A DNA stretch of 64,000 bases from Hevea brasiliensis. Its lineage: Eukaryota > Streptophyta > Magnoliopsida > Malpighiales > Euphorbiaceae. The translations under genes and the position numbers were made by a program. The stretch covers positions 2,443,344-2,507,343 of the forward strand of contig NC_079500.1 of assembly GCF_030052815.1 (NCBI RefSeq), written 5' to 3'. The notes beneath the pieces are model-generated. The model was not told where the DNA came from and ran no database searches. It saw only the letters and a program-made list of their open reading frames with translations. Below, one piece after another: positions 20,391 through 31,979 of this stretch. Every line of letters begins with the position of its first letter. Position 1 is the stretch's first letter.

Positions 20391-21734
20391 ATGGAGGTGA
20401 CACAGCCGCAGTCCAATGCTTCTGTTACCGCTACTCGTCAACCTCGAACAGACCCCATCAATGACAACAACAGAAAGAACTTCATTGATATTGATTATTT
20501 TAATTCTTTTCCACCCGGGTATAGGTTTCGCCCTTTGGACGGAGAGCTTGTCGTTCATTACTTGAAAAACAAGATAGCCAATCAACCCTTGCCTCCAAAC
20601 AAGATCATGGAGGTTAAACTTTATGAGTACAATCCCGAGAAGCTTGCAGGTTCTTTGATCTTTAACACAACCTATTTCCATGCTTATGCATATATTTACG
20701 CGATGATTTTGTTTTTGCAATGCTATAATTTTTTTTCTTCTTTTCCACTATGATTTTGTTTTGCAATGTTATGATTAAATCTATGTTTTGTCGATGGATT
20801 TACCTTTTCCTTGTTTTGATGAACAGAGGAGTATTGGCAATGTGGGGAGACAGAATGGTACTTTTTTACACCAAGGGACAAGAGATATCCAAATGGAAGT
20901 AGACCAAAACGAGATGCCGGTGGTGGATACTGGAAGGCAACTGGAGGGGATAAAGCTGTTAAATATAAGGGTGCTGTGGTTGGATATAGGAAGGCACTTG
21001 TTTTCTACATGGGAAAGCCTCCAAATGGTACAAAGACTAACTGGATTATGCATGAATATAGGGTCAGTGATGCCCCTCCAAGAATCAAAACAAGTGCCGA
21101 TGATATGAGGGTAATTAAATAAATATTTAAATTTCTTGTTTGTTGTTCATTAATTTTTCTTTTGTTTGATTAATTCTCTATTCTTTTTCTGTGGCAGTTG
21201 GATAATGTGGTTTTATGCAAGATATATAAGAGGGATGCGAAAGACAATTTGAGAAGTCGACTTTCAAATGAGGAACAATCTGCAGAGTTAGATGATCAAA
21301 CTGCTGATGTTGTTAGGGATGTTGACAAAAATAGCGATCCTCCAGCCTACACAAACGCCCTTAATGACAATAAGCAAATTGTTTCAATCCCAATCCAAGA
21401 GAATCCAAGTGCATTTTATGAAGATCCTCCTTATGTTCCAATCAACGATCATGATCATCACCAAGCAATGTTAGAAGCTGCCAATTATCAACGAGCAATG
21501 TTTGCAGCTGCCAACTATGGATCTTATCGAACTTATGCTACTGGTATGACACCACCAATGCCTGAACCTGTTCAGATATATCCCCCAGAGGACATCCAGA
21601 TACATCCCACAGAGGACATCCAGATACATCCCACAGAGGACATCGTATCTAAATATCTGAATGAGAATTCTTGTGAGTTCGAGCTATCACTATCACCGGA
21701 TGATTGGGATATTATTTCCAATTGTCTACTATAG
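20391..21734 (+). CDS. NAC-domain transcription factor (copy 1), three exons
   Basis: Predicted exons are 20391-20649, 20827-21110 and 21198-21734, joined by GT-AG introns in frame, for 359 aa. The N-terminal NAC (NAM) DNA-binding domain spans about residues 30-185: [19 protein letters not shown] (subdomain A), [18 protein letters not shown] (C), [18 protein letters not shown] (D) and [10 protein letters not shown] with VLCKIYKR (E). The second intron falls inside the NAC domain, as in most NAC genes. The C-terminal part is variable, acidic and ends in [13 protein letters not shown], a likely activation region. It contains three 8-residue repeats of the form IQIHPTED. No membrane segment is seen. 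NAC proteins are nuclear regulators of development and stress; the exact subgroup is not assigned. The start is the first Met in frame after the leader. Confidence 0.9.
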
Positions 21735-21909
21735 TTAGTAATTAGTTATATACAGTGATTGACCATCATCTGATTTGAAATTATTTAGTCATTTGGTGAT
21801 CAACTTATGTATAGGATGATGATAACTGGTTAGTTAGCAGGGAACATCCAGTTTTGTAAATTGAATTTGCTAGAATCAATGGAAAAACAATAACCAATTT
21901 CCATTTACT
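21735..21909. other. Convergent intergenic spacer
   Basis: The short spacer between the NAC stop and the minus-strand antiporter-like fragment presumably holds both 3' ends. No clear terminator motif can be fixed. Confidence 0.4.
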
Positions 21910-22431
21910 TCAATAAATGGAGATAGCGATTGCAGAAGCTGCTCCAAAAAGGGTGCATGCAATTATACCTTCAAATGCAAGAGTGCTTGCCAAACGCAGA
22001 TTTCGCCTCATATAAGGAACGTCTGTGTCCAAACCAATCAAGAACAAAAAAATGACTCGAAAATTGAATGTCAGAAGTTGATAGTATTCTATAGAAGAAG
22101 ACCGGATAAAGAATTCCTGAAGTTTTTTGATTTTGCACAACAATGAAGGACCTAGCACTAGTCCAGCCTGAAAAACAAAACAGCGAAAAAACAACAACAT
22201 ATGAAGTACTGCAAAAACCTTAAAAATCTGCTCTTGTATCAAAGAAAGACAGGAAATGCATACAATAATATTTGCAACAGGTCCTGGTTGTCCTGAAGGT
22301 GTCAAGATAAGATGAAAAATGCGGGAGATTACAAGCATACGAGCTGCCTGCATTCCTGTTGTTATTATTGGGTTAAAGTTAAAGAGATCTTTCTGGCAAA
22401 TTGCACGTTTGGCAAATTGTGCAGCATCCAT
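21910..22431 (-). pseudogene. CHX-type cation/H+ antiporter, truncated N-terminal fragment (copy 1)
   Basis: Exon 1 (22264-22431) starts ATG and includes ICQKDLFNFNPIITTGMQAA, then the ITRI-like helix MLVISRIFHLILTPSGQPGP; exon 2 (21910-22167) follows a GT-AG intron and reads AGLVLGPSLL, as in the conserved GGxxLGPS turn of plant CHX (CPA2) exchangers, then a hydrophobic helix with FLIGLDTDVPYMRRN. The joined product is 141 aa and stops at AISIY. Full CHX proteins are about 800 aa with 10-12 membrane helices, so only the first three or four helices are present and transport is very unlikely. I see no further exons on either side. Confidence 0.7.
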
Positions 22432-24226
22432 TTCCCAAGAATAGCCTTCTGCTTAGTTTACAATTGCAAGTTGATACCCGAACAAGAATGGAAACTAAGC
22501 TAGAGAAAGGGACTTAGAAGCATCAAGAAAGTAAAGAGAGAGAGAGAGAGAGATTATAGCAAGATTAACATCCCTTCCTTTTTCCTCCTATCTCATCACC
22601 CATTTTCTGTGCTTAGGACTTGTGTGTGGCTTGGGAGCATTATCTTCACATCTGAGATTTCTTGGAGAACCTTTGTTTGCGGCGACATGGTTAGAGACTA
22701 TATGCTTTGTTGTTCATTTCTATACATTTGACTCTTTCCTTTTGTATATGTGTCCAGGGAGTTGAAAGAGTGAGCAACCAACTCCTTACCATTCTCCTTA
22801 TTTCTCTGAAAGCACCATTTCTAAGATAAAAATTATAAAGCACTAATTAAGCAAGGGTTAGCAATTAACCAACTTTAATTCAATAGTATTGCAATTGTCT
22901 TTAAAAATATAAAATCTCAAATTCAAATCACAATCGAAGCCAAATTAATAACAAAAATAACAAGGGATAATATAACTTATAAAAATAAAATGAATTGACT
23001 TCTCACCTTATTATTTAAGAGTTAAAATTCTTAAATAAGACCACAAATGAAGCATTTTTCTTATTTGCAAATCTCTTAATTTAGATATAAATGCATAGTT
23101 GTTAAATTCGGATCAAACCTGCCAATTGAACCGGTGAACCAATGAATCAGCCGTTAAATTAGTCTAAGTTTATTAATGAGCTAGATAAAAAAGCGATTCG
23201 ATATGACTCGGTCGACCTAACGGTTCAATTATTCAATAGATTTTTTTTTGTTTTAATTTTATTATATAGTTTCAACTTTCCATTGATTTCCTTAACTTAA
23301 AAATATATTAATATCTTACGATAATTACCATTTTACGCTTAAATTTTATCATTATGAATATTTTTATTTACCGATCACCTTTTAATTTATTAATTATTGA
23401 TTATTGATTATATCGACAAAAATAATGAAAAAACATGAAATTTAAATATTTATAAGTTATGGTTCAATAGAATTAGAGTCATCTCTAAAATCATAAAATT
23501 TTTAAATTTAAATCTCGATTGAAGTCAATTATATAAAAAAATAAAAAAAAAATTATTTATTTTTAAAATACAAAAACTAGAAACGTTAATTTAACACAAA
23601 TTATAAAGACATTTTATAAGGCAGAAAAAAGAGAAGAAACAGTATGAAAAGAGAAAATAGGCAACTCTCTTATTTTATTGATAAAAATAAAAGAAAATGA
23701 AAAATAAAAAGTCTAATTTCCATATTTTATAAGAAAGAAAATAAAATTATAAAAATTTTTGTGAAAAATCATTTGAATCATTTTGTTTTCTATTCAAATT
23801 AAGCGGAAAGGAAATATACTATTAATTTTTTTTTTCATTATGCCTTTTTTATAAATAGTTATTTTTAATATAATAATATAATAACTTTATCTTTATATTT
23901 TTTTTTCTTCAAAGCATAAATAAATCACTATATTCCTTCCTCTGTATATTTCCACAGTAATTCATTCGATTTTCCTTCCAGCTCTCCTCTCTACCGCCCT
24001 AATTTGCAAATTGATGTAAAACTCGAAGACTTGAGGAAAAAGCAGCAATTCCTTCAAGTCCAAAAGCCACAGAGTAGCTGGGGTTAAAGTGGCTTCTTTT
24101 GGGTATCTGTAATTGGCAATCTACGACAGAGAAGAGAGAAAACAGTACCATCTGGACGCCTTTTTCCTCTTTCTCAATGCTAATTAACATTTTGATCCCT
24201 GTATTGCTGTAGATATTTGTTCTTCA
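22432..24226. other. Intergenic DNA, AT-rich
   Basis: There is a (GA)n tract at about 22537-22552. A short GC-richer passage at 23100-23230 (TTGAACCGGTGAACC ... GGTCGACCTAACGGTTCAA) resembles the ends of dispersed plant transposons, but no terminal repeats can be defined. No gene is supported. Confidence 0.5.
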
Positions 24227-25040
24227 ATGGATTTGGGTACTGAAGACAGGCAATACCAAGCTCACATTCGAGGCCTCAACGCCTACGATCGGCACAAGAA
24301 ATTCTTGAACATACTGTTTAGCTAGTTGATGATTTGAAGCTTTAAAATTTGAAAAATGAAGTTGTTAGTATTCGGCCTAAAAGATTCTTTATTTGTTTTA
24401 TTAAGCTGAAAGGTGGACATAAATGGAATTATGCAAATGGAGAGTTTTGTATTTGTGAAATCCTTTATGTCCTACAGCAAATGGATGATGAACAGTCTCT
24501 TCCACTGAGGAAGGAAGAAGGCTACAATCATCCTTGTGTTTTGAATTTTTTGTTCCATTTTTGGGGGGTTCAATTTGATGTAGTTAGCTTCTAAGGGAAA
24601 GAAAAGTCTTCAAATGTGAAATTGCGAGTTAAAACGGATCGGGACACCCTAAGAGAAGGATATAAGTATGCTGGTCTCTAACAAAATTCATGTGGATTAC
24701 TGTGCATTCATAATTATATATTGTCTTGCAACTTATTTTTTTCCTTCTAATTTTAGCTCTTTGATTTAGTGTTAGGCGAGAAATGGTTAAAGGAGTTATA
24801 GTTTGAGGCAAATTTGGAATTGGGAATATATTTCTATTGAACCATGGACTTTATGGATCAATTCTAGGAATTTGTAATGCATTACATAGTCTATTTCTCC
24901 TCCTTCCTGATATGAAAATTTCCCTTGTATATTAATTATTTCTTCAACCTTTTAAGGTTCATACGTACTGAGGAAGATGATATGGATACATCTTGGGAGC
25001 AAAGGCTGGTGAAGCGCTACTATGATAAGCTTTTTAACGA
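24227..25040 (+). pseudogene. FRA10AC1-like protein, 5' exons only, damaged (copy 1)
   Basis: Three exon-like segments: 24227-24310 (YQAHIRGLNAYDRHKKFLN), 24596-24665 (GKEKSSNVKLRVKTDRDTL, then REGYK) and 24957-25040 (FIRTEEDDMDTSWEQRLVKR, then YYDKLFNE). This matches the N-terminal half of the conserved plant/animal FRA10AC1 family, a nuclear protein linked to the spliceosome. Copy 1 has lost the last bases of exon 1 and its GT donor (compare 56516-56528). Exon 3 is followed by GTATCCTT, a match to the U12-type 5' splice site. The C-terminal half of the family (the Cys-rich region) is not found before the retroelement array begins at 27477, so this copy is truncated. Confidence 0.75.
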
Positions 25041-27179
25041 GTATCCTTAGTTAGAAAGTCTTATTTTATTTATCTGAACTTTCTAGTTCTTTTTTTTTTT
25101 CTGGTTTTAAACCATATTTTTCGTAATGCTAAATTATCATAATATATAATTATATATATTCAAAATTTTTGACATATATAATTCATAAATATAATAATTT
25201 TAAATTTCACTTTAATTATTTTTTTCTGGTTATAATTAATACTATTAAGTAATACTTAACTAAATAATTTTATCTTAAAATATATAATTATTAAAATTTG
25301 AAATATAAGATAAAATGGAAGATAGTATATAGATAATGTTTAAATAATAATTTTAAAATTGTAAGGTCTTGAGTTCAAGTTATAAGCCTTAAAAAAAAGG
25401 AAATTTCTTTTTTACTGTCATTGATTCAAATAAGAAAAATAAATTTTCACATAGAAATGCATATTAGGGATAAATAATACCAAAGTTATAATAAATTGGG
25501 TTGCTACCCAATAGATTTAGTCCAATTAATAAAAATGAGAGCTCTCATTTTTTATTTATCAAAATTCAACTCAGCTCTAGAATTGTTTATCTTAAATACA
25601 CCCGTTGATGTGAAAATGTGATCATAAAATTACTCAAGAATAAACTTAATCTCAGTGCATACAAATTGACTCAAGATCCCTCTAACTGTAAATATTAAAA
25701 AATTTAAATTCCCACCATTTTTGTTTAATCATGATACCAAATTTTTTCTTATAATTAACAAACAGAGCAAACACAAAGAATGAGCAATCCCCTAGTATTT
25801 GCTTCTTTGCTTTTCTTTTTTCCCTTTGACATTAAATTTGTTTCAAAAATTTGTAAAGTCTTTAGTTTCAACTCAGTCGAACCAAATCAAATAAAAGAAA
25901 AATATAGCTACATTACAACAGTTTACGTAGACAATGAACAGGTTTGTTGAATTCAAAATCAAAAGTTTGCATTCACTGGCACATTACGATAGTTTTCATA
26001 AGCACACAGATAGAGAGTTGGCAACTATCTTCAGTTGCCAGTATTAAAATCCAGACTAGCTCATATACTTTATGTCTTAGACCTTCATCTTGTACCATAC
26101 TAAATTTGCAAATGTCATGTATGCTCCCATCATATCCTAAGCAATAAGCACGTAGATGATTGAGCTGCTCCACAAGTTGAACCAACCATTTGATCAACGC
26201 CTGGACACAATTAAAGAAGCACATCAAATTGCTTCTTTTTCACATTCCCAAATTTAGTAAGAAAGCACTAGCTCCAAACTTCTACTTATCATACATGTAA
26301 ATCGTATGATCAGGTCATCACTCCTCTCCATTTTCCAGCTGTTAGCATGTGCAATGACAACAGGAGTATTAAACTATCAAAATTATAACTCCTAGGAGGA
26401 GAAGATATGCAAAATAATTAGAAAAAAAATCATTAAATTCACTTTCATATAATGACAAGTAATGGACTTTTAAAGATAGCAATGTGTAAAATTGGCTATC
26501 TAGTCTGGTAAAGACATCAAGTTATTACACCTATGATGAATATTGAGAGGGACCACAATGCGCTTCCCTTCTAGGAGAGACAACAGTACTACTAGTTTGA
26601 TGAGGGTCAATAAGCTTGCAAAAAGAGAATAAAATGCTTTAATTTCTTCTTTTAGAGAGAAAATAATGAAAAAAAATATGAAACTTCTATCTAGTTAGGG
26701 ATCATAAGAAGAACACCTGAATAGATGAACGTTTTCTATATTGATCCTCTCTATCATCCATTAAAGTCGTATGCGTGAGACAATACCTTTAACATCTTTA
26801 TCCTTGTTGGGTATTACAGCAGTGAGTATCTCATTTTGAAAAGGAAGAAATCACACCATAAATGGAAGAAAGACAGAGGGAAAATGAAGGGTCAAAGAGT
26901 GACAAAAACTTTTGAGATCTATCCATCCATTCCCCTATAATTAATAAGACTAAGAGTAGTAAGAGCTTAAGGTTACAGCTAACTAGAAGATGTTCCTTTT
27001 CATTATAAGATTAAAAATGAAGGAACAAATAAAAGCACTTGCAAGCTTAACAGACAATATATAGCATAGCAATAAAAGTGGGAAATAATTGACCATGTAA
27101 ATCTATAAATTCAAAAAAATTAGTGAATACCTCGTTAAAACTGTACTTCAATTTTTGTTTTTGATAAGCAAAGGGAAGC
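25041..27179. other. Intergenic DNA or intron, no gene recognised
   Basis: AT-rich. Around 25100-25340 it repeats phrases seen at 19640-20130 (for example TTCTGGTTATAATTAAT and AAATATATAATTATTAAAATTTG), so a dispersed repeat of about 200 bp is present twice in this block. A minus-strand frame at 25973-26227 (ALIKWLVQLVEQLNHLRAYC) has some coding look but no family I recognise. If exon 3 of the FRA10AC1-like gene uses its U12 donor, this could be intron. Confidence 0.45.
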
Positions 27180-27476
27180 TTCTTTTTTTTTTTTATAAGC
27201 AAAATTTTTTATTAATAAATTGAATCCAAGAAAAACTAAGCATGGTCAACGCCAAACTAAACCCAGCCAATAGGCATCCCCTTTACATCCAACCTAGGCA
27301 ATGGCATGCTAAGTGAAAAAAACTGGAGGGAAAGGTACAAAACAAACTAACAAGACAACAATGAAGTTGCATTACAAAAGTCAAGTAAACAAAAATGCAG
27401 GTAACAAAACCAAACAAATGCCAGCAGAAGAAAATCTAATGGTGTAAGCATCTGCAGAACCAAGCCAGGGCTGCAG
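27180..27476 (-). mobile_element. LINE 3' end, 5'-truncated at the array junction
   Basis: On the minus strand this ends TTTATTAATAAAAAATTTTG then CTTATAAAAAAAAAA, the usual 3' end and poly(A) tail of plant L1-like elements; the T-run on the plus strand is at 27181-27194. The other end is cut at about 27476, where gag sequence of the 4.1-kb-LTR family begins. No matching TSD is visible on the two sides, so this is not a simple insertion into gag. Confidence 0.5.
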
Positions 27477-27871
27477 CTGCTCATCATTTCTAACTCTCTC
27501 TACTGGGGTCCTATATACTGGCTGGGGAGGTGGTGGCATAGCTCTGGTGACCTGACAGAGCAATTGAGTCATTTGCTCTAGGAAGGCTTGCTGTGTCCTT
27601 ACTAAAGTACCCAACGATGGTTCTACTCTCTGCTCTGCCATCGCGACTACACGCAGGTGCAGGTGCGTGACTCTCTACTTCCTCCTCTATCGGTTCTGGA
27701 GGTCCGTGCTCTGAAGGATCAGATGCCATCGATCCTATAAAACAGACAAAGAAACAGATCTGCATTAGTGTCACCTCGACTCTATTTAAAGGCCCATGCA
27801 TGTGATGCAACTATTTCTTTCTATCTATCTAGGTCTAGGACCGCCTAAACCTCTGCTCTGATACCACTAAA
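27477..27871 (-). pseudogene. Partial internal region: gag N-terminus and leader before LTR-c
   Basis: Only the part from the primer-binding site (27855-27866) to the gag segment TPVERVRNDEQ remains; at 27477 homology stops and LINE-like DNA begins. The junction shares CTGCTCATCATTTC context with the intact copies, so a few bases of microhomology could have been used. This is one end of the second array. Confidence 0.85.
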
Positions 27872-30800
27872 TGTGACGCCCCTTACCCGTCTATTGTATA
27901 GCCGAGCAAGAAGTGCCACATTCGGTGCCGGAGCACCCTATCTTGTCTTGTCATGTCTAGTGTAAATTTTAATGTCATTTAAATCAGGTAATTTATGTGT
28001 AGAATTTTTTTTTTATATATATATATATATCTTATTTCTGTGGAGACCTGGATAGATCCTCCTCTGTTTTATTAGCATCTGGCGGGTTCCACTATCACAT
28101 GTTAACATATTCATAGTCATCTCACATATTTCCATATCATATTTTCTTTTATCATATCATTCACAACTATTTATGAGATCTCAAAATGAAGTGTCATCTA
28201 TTGCATTCATATGGAAATTTATAGATAATAAATTATAAGTTTTCATTTCAAGTAAAAAAAAAATACATCATAAACTAGTAATTACATCATGACTAGACAT
28301 AATGAACCAAAATACTAGTCTACACATGGGCCCTACCAAAATACAAAAGACTGATGAGGTGACTCTGATCGGTTGCAGATTTGGTCGGAACTCTGTCCGA
28401 ATACTATTGTGGCGGCTGCTGATCTTCGGTACCTACGCAATGGAAAACCAACGCGCTAAGCATAACTCTTAGTGGTGCATAATTTATAATAATAATAATT
28501 AAACAATTGAAATAATATTTACAAATCATAAATTCTGGGTCTTTTACATTTTTTTTACACTTTGGAATCAATTAAAATTATTGGGGTCTTTCCTGTTTAC
28601 TTATTGTATATTCAGTATTAATTAATTATTATCAATGCCCAAGAAACCTATAACAAATTATAAAAGCTGGATACACGGGAGTATACGGGTTAGACAGCCA
28701 TATGTCTACCCTGTATACATCTGTCAGGCACGAGGCCAGCTGTCGGGCACGAGACCAACTGTCAGGCTTGTAAAGCCAGAAATAAAGTAGGCACAATGGC
28801 CAGTAAGTAGGCATATAGCCTGTAGAACAATCATATCAGACATATATTGTCAGTTCATGATTTGCTCTATAAGCAGTACTGCTATCTGTGGTCCCTAATT
28901 GGTATACCAATTTATCCAAACTAAATAAATAAGTCTAGGTATACTATGGGCAATCAAACATTTTCAATTATTTTAGCACTATTCACTGTTACTATTTTCT
29001 AGTACTGTTCATTGGTACCATTAATTTCATATTAATGGGACATTAGTCCCAATTTACATATTCATATCATTTTTAATATTTAATTATCCTTATGAGTATT
29101 TTAATTATCATATATAGCATTTTTCCCATGAACCTTTCTTTAGGTTCATGTTGATGTATTATCTTTATCTAGGAATTTGACTAGGTTAGGATGTCTATTT
29201 AGTCACACTTCCTTCATAACAATTGTTCCTCTATGTTTAAACTTGAATTTTAGTTTTTGAATTACTGAATTTGGACTTATAGAACTCAAGTTATGGTCAA
29301 AATACCATAACTGGTCCCTTTGCCTCTAAGCTGTCCAGAATTTACAATTTCTAGTCAATAAACTTTGACCAGTCATTTGATCATTTTATTGTCATTTTTA
29401 GACTTAGGTTCCTTCACAAGATATGTTCCTCTATGTCTTAGGGACTCCCAGGTACAATTTCATAATTTTTCAAGCTTGGTATAGTGAGTTATGGTCAATG
29501 TATTAACCTGGGCTCTCAGTCCTATAAGGGCAAAAATCAACTTCAGGGCAGTATGTTTGACCCTCTTTTTAGGGTCCTTACACTTAGAATTTGGCAAAGG
29601 TGTCTAAATCAATATTGTATCCCTAAGTATCATGTTTCTAGATCATATTGGCAAATCTCAAATGGAATTTCCTAGTGGGAGTTATGGCCAAATGAACACA
29701 CAGGTATCAAATGGCATTCTGAGTTCAACTTAATATTTTCTAGATTTCAATTCCTAACTTTGGCTAATATTTTCCCTAGGATGCAATGGTTTCTAGAGCT
29801 TGGTCAAAACATAAAAATTGTTGTGCTATGTCTTATAAAACTTTTGGCACTAGTTTCACTCAATTTGCAGCTTTGGAGACCAAGTTATGGCTTTTTTTCC
29901 AAAACTGGTAAAGCATACCAAAAGAACAGTATTTTGGACAATTTCTGGGTTGGCAGTTTTAGTGACTCAACTTTTGCTAACAATTTGATTTGGTTAAAAG
30001 CAAAACTGGGTTAAGTGGTCTTCATGAAAAGTGTAGCCCTCTGTCTATACTTTCCATTGGTAAAATTTTAGGTCATTTGGACTAGTATAGAGAGAGTTAT
30101 GACCAAATGAACATGTACTGTTCATTTGGTCATTTTCTGGGTTGGCAGTTTCAGTTACCCAACTTTTGCTAATAATTTGAATTGGTTAAAGGCAAAACTG
30201 GGTTAAGTGGTCTTCATGAAAAGTGTAGCCCTATGTCTAAACTTTCCATGGGTGAAATTTTAGGTCATTTAGACCAGTATAGAGAGAGTTATGACCAAAT
30301 GAACACGTACTGTTCATTTGGTCATTTTCTGGGTTGGCAATTTCAGTGACCCAAATTGTGCTAATAATTTGAATTGGTTAAAGGCAAAATTGGGTTAAGT
30401 GCTCCTCATGAAAAGTGTAGCCCTATGTCTAAACTTTCCATGGGTGAAATTTTAGGTCATTTGGACCAGTATAGAGAGAGTTATGACCAAATGAACACGT
30501 ACTATTCATTTGGTCATTTTCTGGGTTGGCAGTTTCAGTGACGCAAATTTTGCTAATAATTTGAATTTGTTAAAGGCAAAACTTGGTTAAGTGGTCTTCA
30601 TGAAAAGTGTAGCCCTATGTCTAAAATTTCCATGGGTAAAATTTTAGCTCATTTGGACCAGTATAGAGAGAGTTATGACCAAATGAATACGTACTGTTCA
30701 TTTGGTCATTTTCTGGGTTGGGTGCAGGGAAATCCGAATTTGGGCAGTATTTAGCTCAAGTTTTGGACAGAATTTGAGCATGGTTTCTTCATGGAAAATG

Positions 30801-31979
30801 GGATATTTTGGGTCTAGTTTCACCTCCAATTGGCCTCATACCAATTGGGGTCACACAATTTTATTTATGGCCTAAAATGTACACTGCCCTCAACAAACAC
30901 AACCTGCAGAAAATTAACACTTCCAAAACTCAATCTCCACCAACTTCCTTACTTCAATTTGTATGCAATACACTTCTATAAGCAACAATCTCATCCCAAT
31001 AGGTCAATTTCAACATTTTACACAAAGTCCTCAACATTTACACAAACCCTAGTTTTCAAAGTTTCAAATTTACACAATCAAACACCCAAACATTTCAACT
31101 AATTACACATTCTCATGGAACCATTTTTCATCACTTGAAAGCAATAAACTTCAAGTTCCATGGCTGCCAAAAATTCAAGGGTTCTTTCCTCTAGATTTTC
31201 TTTTTGTTTTAATGGTATTTATGCTTAGCTAAACATGCTTTTCATGTTTAATAAAGAGAAAAAGAGGGATTAGTGCACTAACCTCTTGGGTAACTTGTTA
31301 AACTTCAACTTTTCTTCTTCTTTTCAATATCAATGGCTTCCTTATGGAGTGGGCTAAATTTTTAATGAAGGGGTCTATGGGTTTTGGTGAGAGGAAGCTT
31401 GGAAAATCAAGCTTTAAGGAAGACAAAAATGGAGGGAGAGAGCTCCCATGGTGGACGGCAAGGAGAGAGAGAGAGAGAGAAGAGGGAAGAAGAAGATGGT
31501 TGGTGGGGTTTTGTCTCTTGTGGGTATTTATATATATACATTTATGTGTACTTTATTGTTTTTAAATTTCATAAATCTATTTCCTTTCTTTTCTTTTCTT
31601 TCCTTTTTTTTTTCTTTTCTTCTTCTTTCTCTTCTCATTTTTCAAATTCAAATTCATAAAATTAATTTATGTTATTTATTTTATTTCCTAATTTTAATTT
31701 GACATTTATGTCAAAATTCACCTCTATGGGTGAAATGACCAAAGTGCCATTCATGGTGCATATTGGGTTATTTTTATTATTTTTGTACCAAATAAGTAAA
31801 TTCTCTAAATTTTATTTTATTTTCTCAAAATTTTTCCTACATTTTTTTTAATATTTATTTCATTAATTTATGCCTCATCACTATAGTTTAAGTGTAGTTT
31901 CAGACATTTTAATTGTCCGAACAGACATTAGTCATCAAAACAGTAAAATGTATGGACTACCTTTGGTGAGGACGTTACA
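27872..31979 (-). repeat. LTR-c, 4.1-kb LTR
   Basis: 4108 bp, TGTGACGCCCC to GAGGACGTTACA. Four 192-bp units start at about 30009. It shares private variants with LTR-e: TTTTCAATATCAATGG (31323), AGAATTTGAGCATGG (30770), GCCCTCTGTCTATAC (30035) and TAGTTTCAGAC (31896). LTR-e lies exactly two array units (11.17 kb) further on. Confidence 0.92.

Larger units (their letters stand above)
16481..27000. repeat. Low-copy block, copy 1 of a ~32.2-kb direct repeat
   Basis: This aligns base for base, with scattered SNPs and small indels, to 48686-64000 apart from the composite insertion at 58314-63190. Both copies start right after an LTR edge with TATAATATAATT. The far end of the homology is not visible, because copy 2 runs off the window at the position equal to 27000. 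Differences include the ATT microsatellite length, NAC repeat number (3 against 4) and FRA10AC1-like exon 1. Confidence 0.95.

Noticed and set aside
20193..20720. 175-codon minus-strand frame opposite NAC exon 1
   Set aside because: It is antisense to a well-supported NAC exon and leader and has no family resemblance.
23100..23230. Possible MITE or hAT end around TTGAACCGGTGAACC
   Set aside because: It resembles dispersed plant repeats, but no terminal inverted repeat or TSD could be set, so no element is called.
25350..25400. B-box-like AGGTCTTGAGTTCAAG near an A-run, possible SINE
   Set aside because: No A box at suitable distance and no clear ends; similarity to GGTTCAANNCC is partial.
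25973..26227. Possible minus-strand gene with ALIKWLVQLVEQLNHLRAYC
   Set aside because: Only one short exon-like stretch, no recognisable family, and half of it is deleted in copy 2.
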